Origin: Paenibacillus sinopodophylli
GTDB taxonomy: Bacteria; Bacillota; Bacilli; Paenibacillales; Paenibacillaceae
Length of the DNA: 64,000 nt
Direction: 5' to 3'
NCBI RefSeq assembly: GCF_005930355.1
Contig: NZ_VDBO01000001.1
Coordinates: 2,476,007 to 2,540,006, forward strand
The position numbers and the translations under genes are program-made. Positions 31,476 to 39,874 of the stretch are shown one piece after another (the stretch's first letter is position 1; every line of letters starts with the position of its first letter). A model generated the notes under the pieces. It was given only the letters and a program-made list of their open reading frames with translations, had not been told where the DNA came from and ran no database searches.

Positions 31476-33911
31476 TTATTTGGCGAGCCTGAGCGGAGCG
31501 AAAAACCGCTGCTCCACAGCGCTCGCGGATAAAGGCTTGCTGAAGTAGTAGCCTTGGATTTTGGGGCAGGATTGATCCGTCAAAATATCCAGCTGATCCT
31601 TCGTTTCAATGCCCTCTGCGATAACCTCCATATTCAAATGCTGAGCCATTGCAATGATCGTTGAGACAATTGCTTTATCATTATTGTTGTCCTTAATGTC
31701 CTGAATGAAAGAACGGTCAATCTTCACCTTGTGGATAGGGAACATCTTCAGGTAGCTGAGGGAGCTGTAGCCTGTTCCGAAGTCGTCGAGACTAATTCGA
31801 ATTCCGTTTTCATTCAACTGATTCAGAATGCTGCTGGAGATCGATGCATCCATCATCATGCTCTCTGTTATTTCAAGCTCAAGGAACTCCGGCTTCAGGC
31901 CCGTTTCCTCTAATATGTGCATGATATATTCCGCTAGCTTGGGCTGATGAAATTGCTGAGAAGACAGGTTGACAGCAATCGGGATGAGAGGGCCGCCTTC
32001 ATCATGCCATCTCTTCATTTGCTGACAGGCTTCCCGGAGCACCCACGTGCCCAGTTCATAAATAAAGCCCGTCTCTTCTGCAATTGGAATAAAGAGGCCT
32101 GGAGACAATAGCCCTTTGGAGGAATGCTCCCAACGTACGAGCGCCTCTATGCCGATCATCGCATGATCTTCCGTTCGAATCTGCGGCTGGTAATGCAGCA
32201 GCAGTTCGCCTCGCTCGATTGATCTTCTAAGATCACTCTCTAATTCCATCTTCTCGAGCAACTGCTGATCCAGATCGTTCGAGAACAACCGATAGTCGTT
32301 TTTACCTTTTCTCTTCACCTCGTACATAGCAGTATCCGCATTTTTCAACAGCAGAACAGCATCTTGTCCATGGATCGGGAATAAAGAGATGCCAATACTC
32401 GCTGAGACATAGAAATCACTATCTTTCAATCGATATGGAGCTTGAATTCCGCTAATAATCTCCTTAGCCAGCAGCTTCACTTCCTCCAGATCATCGTAAT
32501 CTCTGCACAAAAGCGTAAACTCGTCTCCACCTACGCGAGCAAGCATCGCATTGCGCGGCACGGCTGCGTGCTGTATACGCTTGCTGACCTCTTGCAGAAA
32601 TTGGTCACCTACCATATGGCCAAGCGAATCATTAATCATTTTGAATCGATCAATATCGAGAACCATCACCGCAAATGGCTTCTGTGTACTGTTGCTCGTG
32701 GACACCGCTTCTGATATCGCTTGATTAAACATCCGACGATTAGGCAAACCTGTCAACTCGTCATGGAAGGCTAGATGGTTAATCCTCTGCTTGGCTTGCT
32801 TCTCTTCGGTTATATCCTTAAAAATAATATAACTGCCTACAACTCTCCCATCCACAACGACTGGAACATTCGAAACGTTGAGCTCCAGCCTTTTTCCATC
32901 CAACCTAATAATGGAGGTATCATGATTCAATGTCTCGCCCTTGAAGGAGCGTTGGAACATCTGCTTCACGCGTTCCCTATCTTCAAAAACGATAATGTCA
33001 TTCAGCTCAGTAATAGATTGGTTGATGACCTCTTTGCTGCTGAAGCCTGTTATTCGGAGAGCTTTCGGGTTATGGCTGATCACTTTGAGGTCCAAATCGA
33101 CAGAGACAATGCCATCCTGGCTGTTCTCATACAGCGACTTGTACCATTTCTCATTCTGCTCCAGTTCCGAATCCTTGCGCGCAAGCCTCTTAGCGATGTA
33201 GATACCGAATAAAGACAGCCCCAACGTAAAAAAGATGCCCCCCGCGATAAAATAGGCTAGCCAATTCTGGTTCAGTGTTACACCGTAGAATAGAGCAGGT
33301 TTACTGTTGTTATGAAAATTCGCAGCCATCATTCCTGTATAATGCATGCCGGCGATTGCCATGCCCATTATCGCACCGCTTCCAATCTTCTTCCAAAAAC
33401 CACCTTTTCGATCACCCCTCCGAAAATAGAACGACAGCCAAAGCGCAGCAATAGATGCGCCGAACGCAATCACAATAGAGACAATAAATATAATCGGACT
33501 ATAGGTTATCGGAACAAGCATCGCAGCCATTCCGACGTAATGCATAATGGATATTCCAGTTGCAAGCAGCACCGATCCAATGATCAACTGTCCGCTCGTC
33601 AACTCGCTTCTTCCCACGACAAACAAGGCAACAAACGCTGCCCCAATCGCTGCAAGAACCGAAAGCAGTACGATAACCAGGTCATACTCAATGGCAATCG
33701 GAAGCCTGAATGCGAGCATGCCGACAAAGTGCATCGACCATATTCCCATTCCCATTGAAACAGCTCCAAACACCAGCCATCTCAACCGCATCGTTCCTTC
33801 GGAGACACTTACCCGTCCCGCTAAATCAAGAGCAGTATAAGAGGCCATCACTGCTATCATATACGAGAAAAATACTAATAATTGATTGTACGATCCGTGA
33901 ATATGCTCCAT
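31476..33911 (-). CDS. MHYT-PAS-GGDEF-EAL c-di-GMP signalling protein
   Basis: An 811-residue membrane protein. Residues 1-245 hold seven helices with MHYT motifs (IWSMHFVGM, IMHYVGMAAM, MAIAGMHYTGMM), thought to sense gas or copper. A PAS domain (about 255-375) is followed by GGDEF (about 380-540) with RVGGDEF intact and EAL (about 555-800) with IEALVRWEH, ELEITESMMM, DDFGTGYSSLSYLK and AEGIET intact. Both synthesis and breakdown of c-di-GMP are possible. Expressed alone, between terminators. The HD-GYP protein 4 kb away suggests local interest in this messenger, but no operon link. Confidence 0.94.
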   Translation of the reverse strand: MEHIHGSYNQLLVFFSYMIAVMASYTALDLAGRVSVSEGTMRLRWLVFGAVSMGMGIWSMHFVGMLAFRLPIAIEYDLVIVLLSVLAAIGAAFVALFVVGRSELTSGQLIIGSVLLATGISIMHYVGMAAMLVPITYSPIIFIVSIVIAFGASIAALWLSFYFRRGDRKGGFWKKIGSGAIMGMAIAGMHYTGMMAANFHNNSKPALFYGVTLNQNWLAYFIAGGIFFTLGLSLFGIYIAKRLARKDSELEQNEKWYKSLYENSQDGIVSVDLDLKVISHNPKALRITGFSSKEVINQSITELNDIIVFEDRERVKQMFQRSFKGETLNHDTSIIRLDGKRLELNVSNVPVVVDGRVVGSYIIFKDITEEKQAKQRINHLAFHDELTGLPNRRMFNQAISEAVSTSNSTQKPFAVMVLDIDRFKMINDSLGHMVGDQFLQEVSKRIQHAAVPRNAMLARVGGDEFTLLCRDYDDLEEVKLLAKEIISGIQAPYRLKDSDFYVSASIGISLFPIHGQDAVLLLKNADTAMYEVKRKGKNDYRLFSNDLDQQLLEKMELESDLRRSIERGELLLHYQPQIRTEDHAMIGIEALVRWEHSSKGLLSPGLFIPIAEETGFIYELGTWVLREACQQMKRWHDEGGPLIPIAVNLSSQQFHQPKLAEYIMHILEETGLKPEFLELEITESMMMDASISSSILNQLNENGIRISLDDFGTGYSSLSYLKMFPIHKVKIDRSFIQDIKDNNNDKAIVSTIIAMAQHLNMEVIAEGIETKDQLDILTDQSCPKIQGYYFSKPLSASAVEQRFFAPLRLAK

Positions 33912-34050
33912 GTTATCCCCTCGATCCTGTGTAAAATAATATTATGTAAGAGCATCTCTCTATTATACAATATGCAAATCTAAATATTTAATTAAAAATA
34001 GAATAGTTATAGCCAGTTCGCTAGTAGGCAACAATCTACGAGCCCTACAT

Positions 34051-34095
34051 AAAAAGGAGCTTCCAGGCAGGTCTAGACCGCCAGGCAGCTCCTTT
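34051..34095 (-). terminator. Terminator of the FecBCD-type operon
   Basis: AAAAGGAGCTGCCTGGC pairs with a GCCTGGAAGCTCCTTTTT arm on the minus strand. Confidence 0.85.
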
Positions 34096-34137
34096 TGCAA
34101 ACTTTTCTATTTCAATCAAGCAAGCAGATAGCTCTTC

Positions 34138-35199
34138 TTATTTTCTCATTAATGATTTACGAAGCAGAAACAGAAAGAAAGGTGCCCCCAGCAGCGTAGT
34201 GACTGCGCCGACTGGCAGGCTCGTCAAATGATTCTCCATGCCTGGGAATGGAACCCTGAGGGTTAGGCTTTGACCTATCCAATCTGAAGCAAGCAGCAGG
34301 AATGCTGAGAATAATGCACTGATCGGAAACCATAGAACAGGTCTTCTCCCTACGAGCAACGCTGCAATATGCGGTCCAATAAGTCCTATAAAGCCAATTG
34401 CTCCTACTACCGAAACGGACGCTGCCGTTAAGCCTGATGCAATAAGGAGTAGGATGAATCGGGACCTGCTCGCAGCCACGCCAAGTCCGGTCGCTGTCGA
34501 ATCTCCCAATTGCAGCAATTCTGCTCTTCGTGCATATAGCATCGCTAATAGCAAGCCAGTCACTGCCCATGGCCAAAGTGCTGCAAAGCTGCTCCAGCCT
34601 CTGCCATTTAACGATCCGAAGGTCCAAAGAAAAATAGTCGACAACCCCTGCTGCCCATGGAGAAGAAATAATGATGTTACCGATTGCAATATAGCCGTCA
34701 CAATCATTCCAATCAGCGCTAGACGGGCTGCATTGCTCTGCTGCCGAACGTTCAATGCAAAAACAAGTAAGACTGCGCCAAGCCCACCTGCCAGCGCAAT
34801 AAAGGGCAGCGGTACTGCTGTCATCCATACGGCAGATGAAAAACTCGTCCATAGCACAGCGAACAGCACTGCTCCAGATGAAGCTCCAACCAGTCCTGGC
34901 TCAACGAGCGGATTTCGCATAATAGCTTGCAAGATCGCACCTGCTGTTCCCAGCATCATACCCGTCGCAATCGCGATTAAGGCACGGGGTAGACGCAGGT
35001 TCCAGACGATATGCCGATAACCTTCTTCTCCTCCACGATTAAACAATGCCAGAAGCACCTCATCTGAGGTAAGCAACGTTTTTCCAAGCCCAATATGAAG
35101 CACCAGCAGCACTGTAATACCGGCTAACAGCACCGCAGCAGTGAGCGAAAGCCGCCTCACTCGGATATAGATATACGATATGCGCTTTTTTTCAGACAT
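34138..35199 (-). CDS. FecCD family ABC transporter permease (second)
   Basis: About 353 residues with about ten membrane helices, the FecCD/BtuC type. LRLPRALIAIATGMMLGTAGAILQAIMRNPLVEPGLVGASSGA and GAIGFIGLIGPHIAALLVG are family hallmarks. It imports metal-chelate or cobalamin-like substrates with its partner permease and binding protein. The Met at 35199 follows AAGGAGG and overlaps the previous permease by eight bases; the longer frame to 35274 lies inside that gene. No ABC ATPase gene is found in the operon, so a shared ATPase elsewhere must power it. Confidence 0.92.
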   Translation of the reverse strand: MSEKKRISYIYIRVRRLSLTAAVLLAGITVLLVLHIGLGKTLLTSDEVLLALFNRGGEEGYRHIVWNLRLPRALIAIATGMMLGTAGAILQAIMRNPLVEPGLVGASSGAVLFAVLWTSFSSAVWMTAVPLPFIALAGGLGAVLLVFALNVRQQSNAARLALIGMIVTAILQSVTSLFLLHGQQGLSTIFLWTFGSLNGRGWSSFAALWPWAVTGLLLAMLYARRAELLQLGDSTATGLGVAASRSRFILLLIASGLTAASVSVVGAIGFIGLIGPHIAALLVGRRPVLWFPISALFSAFLLLASDWIGQSLTLRVPFPGMENHLTSLPVGAVTTLLGAPFFLFLLRKSLMRK

Positions 35200-36223
35200 C
35201 CACGCCGCCTCCTTGCCGCTTTCTGAGAAATTGGAGCAAGAAAAAACTACCGCCGAGCAATGTCGTCCATACACCTACTGGAATTTCCATTGGATAAAGT
35301 AGAAGTCGGGCAACTGTGTCCGCTGCAACGAGAAGAATACCACCACACAATGCCGATAAGGGTAGAATGAATCTTGCATCTAAGGTGCCAAGCAAAGCAC
35401 GTACCAAATGCGGCGCGATTAATGCGATATAGCCAATCGGACCGCACTGCGCAACTGTGATAGCGATTAATCCTGTGCAGAGTGCCAGAATGGCAATTCG
35501 TGCGCGAAGCACCTTGACCCCAAGCCCGGCTGCTGCCTCATCGCCAAGCTGCAGCATATTTAGAGTACGGGTGAAAAAGAAAGCTATAGGCAGCGTAATA
35601 ATCGCCCAAGGAAGCGTATGAAGCACATGCTCCCAGCTGCGGTTTGCCAGCGAACCTAATAAGTACGTATACAGCAGATTGACATCGTTGCTTGTCGCTA
35701 GGGCGATTAGAGCAATAAGCAATCCGTTTAGAATAGCTGATACGGACATGCCGATAAGCAGCATACCGACCGTACCACGGCTCCCCCTCGCGGCCAGCAC
35801 AACGCATAATCCGCCTGCAAGTCCCCCTAGCAAGGCAAGAAAGGGGTGCAGCATCACGGATATAGGCAAATGCAGCACGGTAATCGCAGCCATAACAAGT
35901 GACGCACCAGAGGAGACGCCAAGCAGCTCAGGACCAGCCAGCTTATTGTTCATCGCCCCCTGCATAAGCGTACCTACAGCACCTAGCAGCATGCCAACCA
36001 TTAGACCAAGAACGATTCTTGGTATTCTCATCTCCCATATGACTGTTCGCTGAAGCTCGCTTCCAACATTGGAGAATATAACGCCCAGCAGTTCAGCCCA
36101 AGTCATTGACGGAGATCCAGAGCTTACGTTTATCGCTGCTGCGCTGAGCAATACGCCAAATAAAAAAATCGGAAGAAGAACAATTCTTCTTCCGAGCGCA
36201 TGTAGTTTTTTTTTCGCCTGCAT
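35192..36223 (-). CDS. FecCD family ABC transporter permease (first)
   Basis: A 343-residue permease of the FecCD type with about ten helices: MRIPRIVLGLMVGMLLGAVGTLMQGAMNNKLAGPELLGVSSGA and CGPIGYIALIAPHLVRALLG. It follows the binding-protein gene by 15 bases and overlaps the second permease, giving a tight three-gene unit. Its two-permease arrangement is typical of siderophore or metallophore importers. The unit starts behind a Zur-type box, so the substrate may be a zinc chelate rather than iron. Confidence 0.92.
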   Translation of the reverse strand: MQAKKKLHALGRRIVLLPIFLFGVLLSAAAINVSSGSPSMTWAELLGVIFSNVGSELQRTVIWEMRIPRIVLGLMVGMLLGAVGTLMQGAMNNKLAGPELLGVSSGASLVMAAITVLHLPISVMLHPFLALLGGLAGGLCVVLAARGSRGTVGMLLIGMSVSAILNGLLIALIALATSNDVNLLYTYLLGSLANRSWEHVLHTLPWAIITLPIAFFFTRTLNMLQLGDEAAAGLGVKVLRARIAILALCTGLIAITVAQCGPIGYIALIAPHLVRALLGTLDARFILPLSALCGGILLVAADTVARLLLYPMEIPVGVWTTLLGGSFFLLQFLRKRQGGGVDV

Positions 36224-36238
36224 GAATGTCTCTGCCTC

Positions 36239-37279
36239 CTAGAACAGATCCGGATACAGGAATTGAAGCGACTCATCCAGCAGAATGCCCAGGGAGCGGG
36301 TACCGCGGCCATCGCCCCAGATAGGCGAACGAACCTCAATTACTTTGTTTTCCTTAACAGCCTTCAGCTTGCTCCAAAGCGGCAGCTCTGCCATTTGCTC
36401 GGAAAGCGGCTTCGTACCGGGACTGTAGGAATAGCTTTCAATAAAGATTGCGTCCGGGTCCTCTTCCAGCAGCTTCTCAAGCGAATACGGTATGCTGCCC
36501 TCTCCGTATGGGTCCTCGGATGGGTCCTTTACTTGGAAGGGATAATGACTAACTTCTTTCAGAACGGAACCGCCTAACCCGCTGTCCGTTACAATAGCAA
36601 AGTTCACATCCGTGCCATACATAATCAAAGCCTTTTTATCCTTTGGCGCTTTCTGCTTCGCTGATTCAAGCTTGGCAAGGAAGTGATCTCCCGCTGTTTT
36701 TGCCTCCACCGTTTTGCCTGTCAGCTTCCCTATCGTTTCGAGGACGGCAATAGAATCTGAATATGTCTTCGGCTGTGCTAAATAGACCGGAGCAGCGCCA
36801 TTCAACCCTTCTCGGAGCGCATCATGCACCCCCATCAGTCCAATAACGAGGTCAGGCTTTGCTGTTACGATGTCTTCTAGATTCGGTTCGAAAAAACTTC
36901 CGCCGATTGATGCGAATTTCTTCCCGTTATCTCCGTAGAACTCCGGCTCCGTTGCAATCGTGCGCACACCGCTTTCTGCAATCGCAACAGGCTCAAGACC
37001 AAGCTCGACCAATACATCGATACAAAGCGAAACAACGCAAGCAATTTTGGTTATCGGTTCCGTAAATTCAAGCTCCGTTCCCGATGCGTCTACAACCGTC
37101 TGCGGAACAAATGCATCGCTTGGAGCCTCCGTTTCAAGAGGAGCAGCCGCTTCCTCCGTCTGTGCTGATCCAATCGCTTCTTTATTTGCATTTTCATTGA
37201 CCGTTGTGTTTCCACATGCCGCTGTCAATAGTACCAATGCAAGTAGCATACAGATGACAAGCTGATTTTTTATGTTCAT
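36239..37279 (-). CDS. FecB/FhuD-type substrate-binding lipoprotein
   Basis: A 346-residue lipoprotein with signal NQLVICMLLALVLLTAACGN and lipobox TAAC. The mature part is a class III binding protein: VVDASGTELEFTEPITKIACV, LGLEPVAIAESG, PNLEDIVTAKPDLVIGL and DAIFIESYSYSPGTKPLSEQMAELPLWSKLKAVKENKV. It delivers a chelated metal or similar ligand to the two FecCD permeases downstream. The promoter region contains TCGTAATAATTACAA on the minus strand, matching the Bacillus Zur box at 13 of 14 positions, better than the Fur consensus. Ligand not deducible from sequence. Confidence 0.9.
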   Translation of the reverse strand: MNIKNQLVICMLLALVLLTAACGNTTVNENANKEAIGSAQTEEAAAPLETEAPSDAFVPQTVVDASGTELEFTEPITKIACVVSLCIDVLVELGLEPVAIAESGVRTIATEPEFYGDNGKKFASIGGSFFEPNLEDIVTAKPDLVIGLMGVHDALREGLNGAAPVYLAQPKTYSDSIAVLETIGKLTGKTVEAKTAGDHFLAKLESAKQKAPKDKKALIMYGTDVNFAIVTDSGLGGSVLKEVSHYPFQVKDPSEDPYGEGSIPYSLEKLLEEDPDAIFIESYSYSPGTKPLSEQMAELPLWSKLKAVKENKVIEVRSPIWGDGRGTRSLGILLDESLQFLYPDLF

Positions 37280-37312
37280 GTTATAATTTCCCCTTATTTC
37301 ATTTTAGTTTAA

Positions 37313-37327
37313 TTGTAATTATTACGA
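37313..37327 (-). promoter_or_regulatory. Zur-type box before the FecBCD operon
   Basis: Minus strand TCGTAATAATTACAA, 7-1-7 geometry. The left arm equals the Zur arm TCGTAAT; the right arm ATTACAA differs by one base from ATTACGA. It lies 34 bases before the lipoprotein ATG. Confidence 0.7.
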
Positions 37328-37346
37328 TTATAAAAAAAGTTAGACT

Positions 37347-37826
37347 TCAGCCTTGGACGTTGGCATGCTCTTCATAAGCTTTCGTACAGCGATGAAGAAG
37401 CAGGCAAAAGGAGCGATTATGTCCGATAAAAAACGAAGATAAATCGTAGCGGCTGCGTTCAGGCTCATATGTGATCAACACGCGATGCTTCATATACTGC
37501 GATGCAAAACGTACAAACTGTTCCGTCTGTTCACTCTCAAGGATGGTCACGTACGCATAGAGCGAATGATCAAGAGGATCGTCTTTCAAGCTTACCCCTG
37601 CACAGGAAAATTGTGTTGGGATTTGCAGCCTTCTCATCAAAGCAAGGGCAGGATATAGCTGGGCGTCGACTGCGAACGACTCCAGTACCATGGTCAGCTT
37701 ATCCCTCTTTTTCACTTTTTCACGTTCTGCCCATTTCTCAAGCTCCAGTGACCTGCGTCCCCACAAAGCTTCCTTCTGAAGGCTGACTACTTGTTCAATA
37801 CTGTTTTCCAGAGCTAGTTTTCCCAA
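37347..37826 (-). CDS. Unknown protein, partner of the AAA+ ATPase
   Basis: About 159 residues, starting at TTG (37826) eight bases after AGGAGG; a GTG at 37835 is inside that site. The sequence is soluble: a charged helix (RRSLELEKWAEREKVKKRDKL), then an alpha/beta region with LMRRLQIPTQFSCAGVSL, HSLYAYVTILES, FVRFASQYMKHRVLITYEP and a C-terminal His-Arg-Cys (LLLHRCTKAYEEH). Several Cys and His residues (SCAG, LHRC) could bind metal, but this is speculative. I do not recognise the family. It follows the AAA+ gene by 54 bases with no terminator and is most likely in its operon, behind the two Zur-type boxes. Confidence 0.75.
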   Translation of the reverse strand: MGKLALENSIEQVVSLQKEALWGRRSLELEKWAEREKVKKRDKLTMVLESFAVDAQLYPALALMRRLQIPTQFSCAGVSLKDDPLDHSLYAYVTILESEQTEQFVRFASQYMKHRVLITYEPERSRYDLSSFFIGHNRSFCLLLHRCTKAYEEHANVQG

Positions 37827-37880
37827 TATGTACACCTCCTGTCGCTTAAGAAAAACTCGGAATTATTAGATATACCCAAA

Positions 37881-38687
37881 CTACGTGTTCAAATGCGGTT
37901 TATACTCCTCCAAAGCATGCTGCACATGGCTAACAGTCAGTGTGGAACTTTCGATAATTGCTTTTCTCTTCGCCTTCAGCACAATTTGCTCCATGTCCGC
38001 GAAGCTGCAGCCTTTGAGCGAAGCAGCTGCATGCTCTAGCGTTCGAGGCTCTTGACTAAATTCTCCAATCAACAGACGAATATACTCATTCCTGGTTGCG
38101 TCATCCGGCATTCCGTAAGTCATCTTTGTGTCGAACCTGCGCCAAACAGCATGATCCAGCTCCTCCTGCAAGTTCGTAGCCGCCATAAATACGCTGCCGC
38201 ACTCGAATTCATCCAAGCATTGAAGGAGTGTATTGACTACCCTTGCCATTTCCTTTACCTCGTCGTTGTTTTCCCTTGTTCTCGCAATCGCATCAAATTC
38301 GTCAAGAAACAATACGCAGGGCGTAGCTTTGGCATACTCGAATATTTTGCGGACGTTGCTGGCCGTTTCACCAAGATGACTGTGAATGATCGTATCCAAG
38401 CGTACCAGTACTAGCGGAACATCAAGCTGCTGCGCCATATAGAATGCCGTCAACGTCTTCCCCGTCCCCGGCGGTCCGTACATGACAATTTTATTTGGAA
38501 TCGGCACATCATGCTCTTCGAATTTTTCCTTCATTGCCAGAATGGTGAGAAACTCCTCTATAATCGTCCGATTGTCTGGTTGAAAAACCATTCGTTTAAC
38601 CTTGCGCGCACAATCCTTCGCTGTATAATAGGATGCCATCTCCGAGCCTTTCGCTCTAGGAAGGCGATTATTATTATTTTTACTCAT
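37881..38687 (-). CDS. Small AAA+ ATPase (SpoVK/FtsH-like module)
   Basis: A 268-residue single-module AAA+ protein: KIVMYGPPGTGKTLTAFYMAQ (Walker A), CVLFLDEFDAIA (Walker B), VFMAATNLQ (sensor 1), AVWRRFDTKMTYGMPDD (second region of homology with Arg finger) and a C-terminal helical lid. It has no membrane, protease or extra domain, so it probably remodels or unfolds a partner. Two Zur-like boxes lie 37-76 bases before the ATG, implying induction under zinc limitation. The 159-residue unknown protein follows, then the FecBCD importer. It is not an ABC ATPase and cannot be the missing energiser in the usual sense. Confidence 0.88.
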   Translation of the reverse strand: MSKNNNNRLPRAKGSEMASYYTAKDCARKVKRMVFQPDNRTIIEEFLTILAMKEKFEEHDVPIPNKIVMYGPPGTGKTLTAFYMAQQLDVPLVLVRLDTIIHSHLGETASNVRKIFEYAKATPCVLFLDEFDAIARTRENNDEVKEMARVVNTLLQCLDEFECGSVFMAATNLQEELDHAVWRRFDTKMTYGMPDDATRNEYIRLLIGEFSQEPRTLEHAAASLKGCSFADMEQIVLKAKRKAIIESSTLTVSHVQHALEEYKPHLNT

Positions 38688-38723
38688 TGCTCATAAGGCT
38701 CCTTTAGCTCAGAATATATTTAT

Positions 38724-38763
38724 ACGTAATCATTACGTTGTAAGTATATCAGAATGATTACGA
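38724..38763 (-). promoter_or_regulatory. Two Zur-type boxes before the AAA+ operon
   Basis: ACGTAATCATTACGT at 38724-38738 is a perfect 7-1-7 palindrome, one base per arm from the Zur consensus TCGTAATNATTACGA. A second at 38749-38763 reads TCAGAATGATTACGA on the plus strand, with the right arm exact and two mismatches in the left. TATACT between them, on the minus strand, could be the -10. Confidence 0.75.
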
Positions 38764-38801
38764 TTTGAAAACCTAATTCAAGTAACGACTATTTTCCACG
38801 C

Positions 38802-38864
38802 AAAAGCCCCTAAAGCAACATCGACCTCCCATACGGGTTTCACAATGTTTCCTTTAGGGGCTTT
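38802..38864 (-). terminator. Terminator of fur
   Basis: A long hairpin: AAAGCCCCTAAAG arms, CAACATCG inside, T run on the minus strand. Confidence 0.8.
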
Positions 38865-38905
38865 AGTCTAACCGTCAATTCGATCGTTCTTGTCTTCTTC
38901 AGGGC

Positions 38906-39385
38906 TTAAGATACGGCTTTCCGACCTCGCTTGCATTCACCTTTGCTGCAGTTCTTATACGTTCCTGTGAAATCCAGTCGATGATCGATAACCTTGAAGC
39001 CAAATTCACGCTCAATGCGCTGCTCAATCTCGATGAGCCAATCCTCTTTAATTTCTGTAAGCGAACCGCATTCGTTGCAGATCAGATGATGATGCATATG
39101 CTCATGGCCTTCCTCGCGCAAATCATAACGCGCCACACCGTCACCGAAATTCATTTTTTCTACAACATGAAGCTCGGCGAGCAGCTCAAGCGTACGATAA
39201 ACGGTAGCTAAGCCGATCTCAGAATATTTTTGCTTAACGAGCATGAAGACGCCTTCTGCGCTCAAGTGATCCATTTCATTCTCGAGCAGTACTCGCAATA
39301 TAATTTCACGCTGTGTCGTAAGCTTATATCCATTGTCGATCAAATGCCGATTTATTCGGTCCATTTCTGCGTTGATATTTAACAT
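38906..39385 (-). CDS. fur: Ferric uptake regulator Fur
   Basis: A 159-residue Fur-family repressor. NGYKLTTQREIILRVLLENEMDHLSAEGVFMLV, EIGLATVYRTLELLAEL and FGDGVARYDLREEG follow B. subtilis Fur closely and differ from Zur and PerR. The metal sites are seen as HMHHHLICNECG and a second Cys pair in NCSKGEC. Iron-loaded Fur would repress genes such as the DUF1450 gene in this window. The ATG at 39385 follows GGAGGT. Upstream, TTATAATGATTCTAA resembles a PerR box, so fur may itself be under peroxide control, as known in B. subtilis. Confidence 0.93.
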   Translation of the reverse strand: MLNINAEMDRINRHLIDNGYKLTTQREIILRVLLENEMDHLSAEGVFMLVKQKYSEIGLATVYRTLELLAELHVVEKMNFGDGVARYDLREEGHEHMHHHLICNECGSLTEIKEDWLIEIEQRIEREFGFKVIDHRLDFTGTYKNCSKGECKRGRKAVS

Positions 39386-39454
39386 GCAGAGATACCTCCT
39401 TCTATTCAGAAGCCTCATAAAATAGAGACAGCTCATTCATGAAAAGGCTTACTT

Positions 39455-39469
39455 TTAGAATCATTATAA
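39455..39469 (-). promoter_or_regulatory. PerR-like box upstream of fur
   Basis: TTATAATGATTCTAA on the minus strand matches the PerR consensus TTATAATNATTATAA at 13 of 14 positions. B. subtilis fur is PerR-controlled, so this fits. Confidence 0.65.
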
Positions 39470-39537
39470 TTTAATGGTAGTATACTTTTACGAAATTAGC
39501 AAATACCATATTTTTATAAGGTATCAAAGTGCCCGCC

Positions 39538-39596
39538 TTGACATAGTGAACCGTTATCGTCTATGATACAACTACATTTGATCGTAAATATTACTA
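39538..39596 (+). promoter_or_regulatory. rpmE2 promoter with Zur-type box
   Basis: TTGACA (39538-39543), 18 bases, TATGAT (39562-39567). Just downstream TCGTAAATATTACTA (39582-39596) matches the Zur box at 12 of 14 positions and would block transcription when zinc is ample. Confidence 0.82.
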
Positions 39597-39616
39597 ATAA
39601 AGGACAGGTGAATAAA

Positions 39617-39865
39617 ATGAAGCCAGGTATACATCCCACTTACCAGCAAGTATTGTTTTTTGACGTAAGCAGCGGCTTTAAAATACTGACAGGCTCCACA
39701 AAATCATCGAATGAAAAGATGGAATGGGAAGACGGCAACAGCTATCCGGTTATTCGTGTAGATACAAGCTCTGCATCGCATCCCTTCTATACAGGCAAGC
39801 AGCGCAACACAGATAAAGGCGGACGAGTTGATCGCTTTAACCAACGCATCCAACAAAAGAAATAA
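39617..39865 (+). CDS. rpmE2: 50S ribosomal protein L31 type B (zinc-free)
   Basis: An 82-residue L31 paralogue: [28 protein letters not shown], then [35 protein letters not shown]. It contains no cysteine, so it lacks the zinc site of type A L31. In B. subtilis this form (YtiA) replaces the zinc form when zinc is scarce and is repressed by Zur. A Zur-type box overlaps the start of transcription here, which supports the same logic. The ATG follows AGGTGAATAAA. It helps anchor the neighbouring zinc island. Confidence 0.95.
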   Translation: MKPGIHPTYQQVLFFDVSSGFKILTGSTKSSNEKMEWEDGNSYPVIRVDTSSASHPFYTGKQRNTDKGGRVDRFNQRIQQKK

Positions 39866-39874
39866 AGGAAGAAG

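Noticed and set aside
37881..38687. AAA+ protein as the missing ABC ATPase of the FecBCD importer
   Set aside because: It has AAA+ motifs (second region of homology, Arg finger) and lacks the ABC signature LSGGQ.
38906..39385. Zur or PerR identity for the Fur-family gene
   Set aside because: Sequence stretches (LTTQRE, EIGLATVYRTLELLAEL, FGDGVARYDLR) follow Fur; Zur and PerR differ there.
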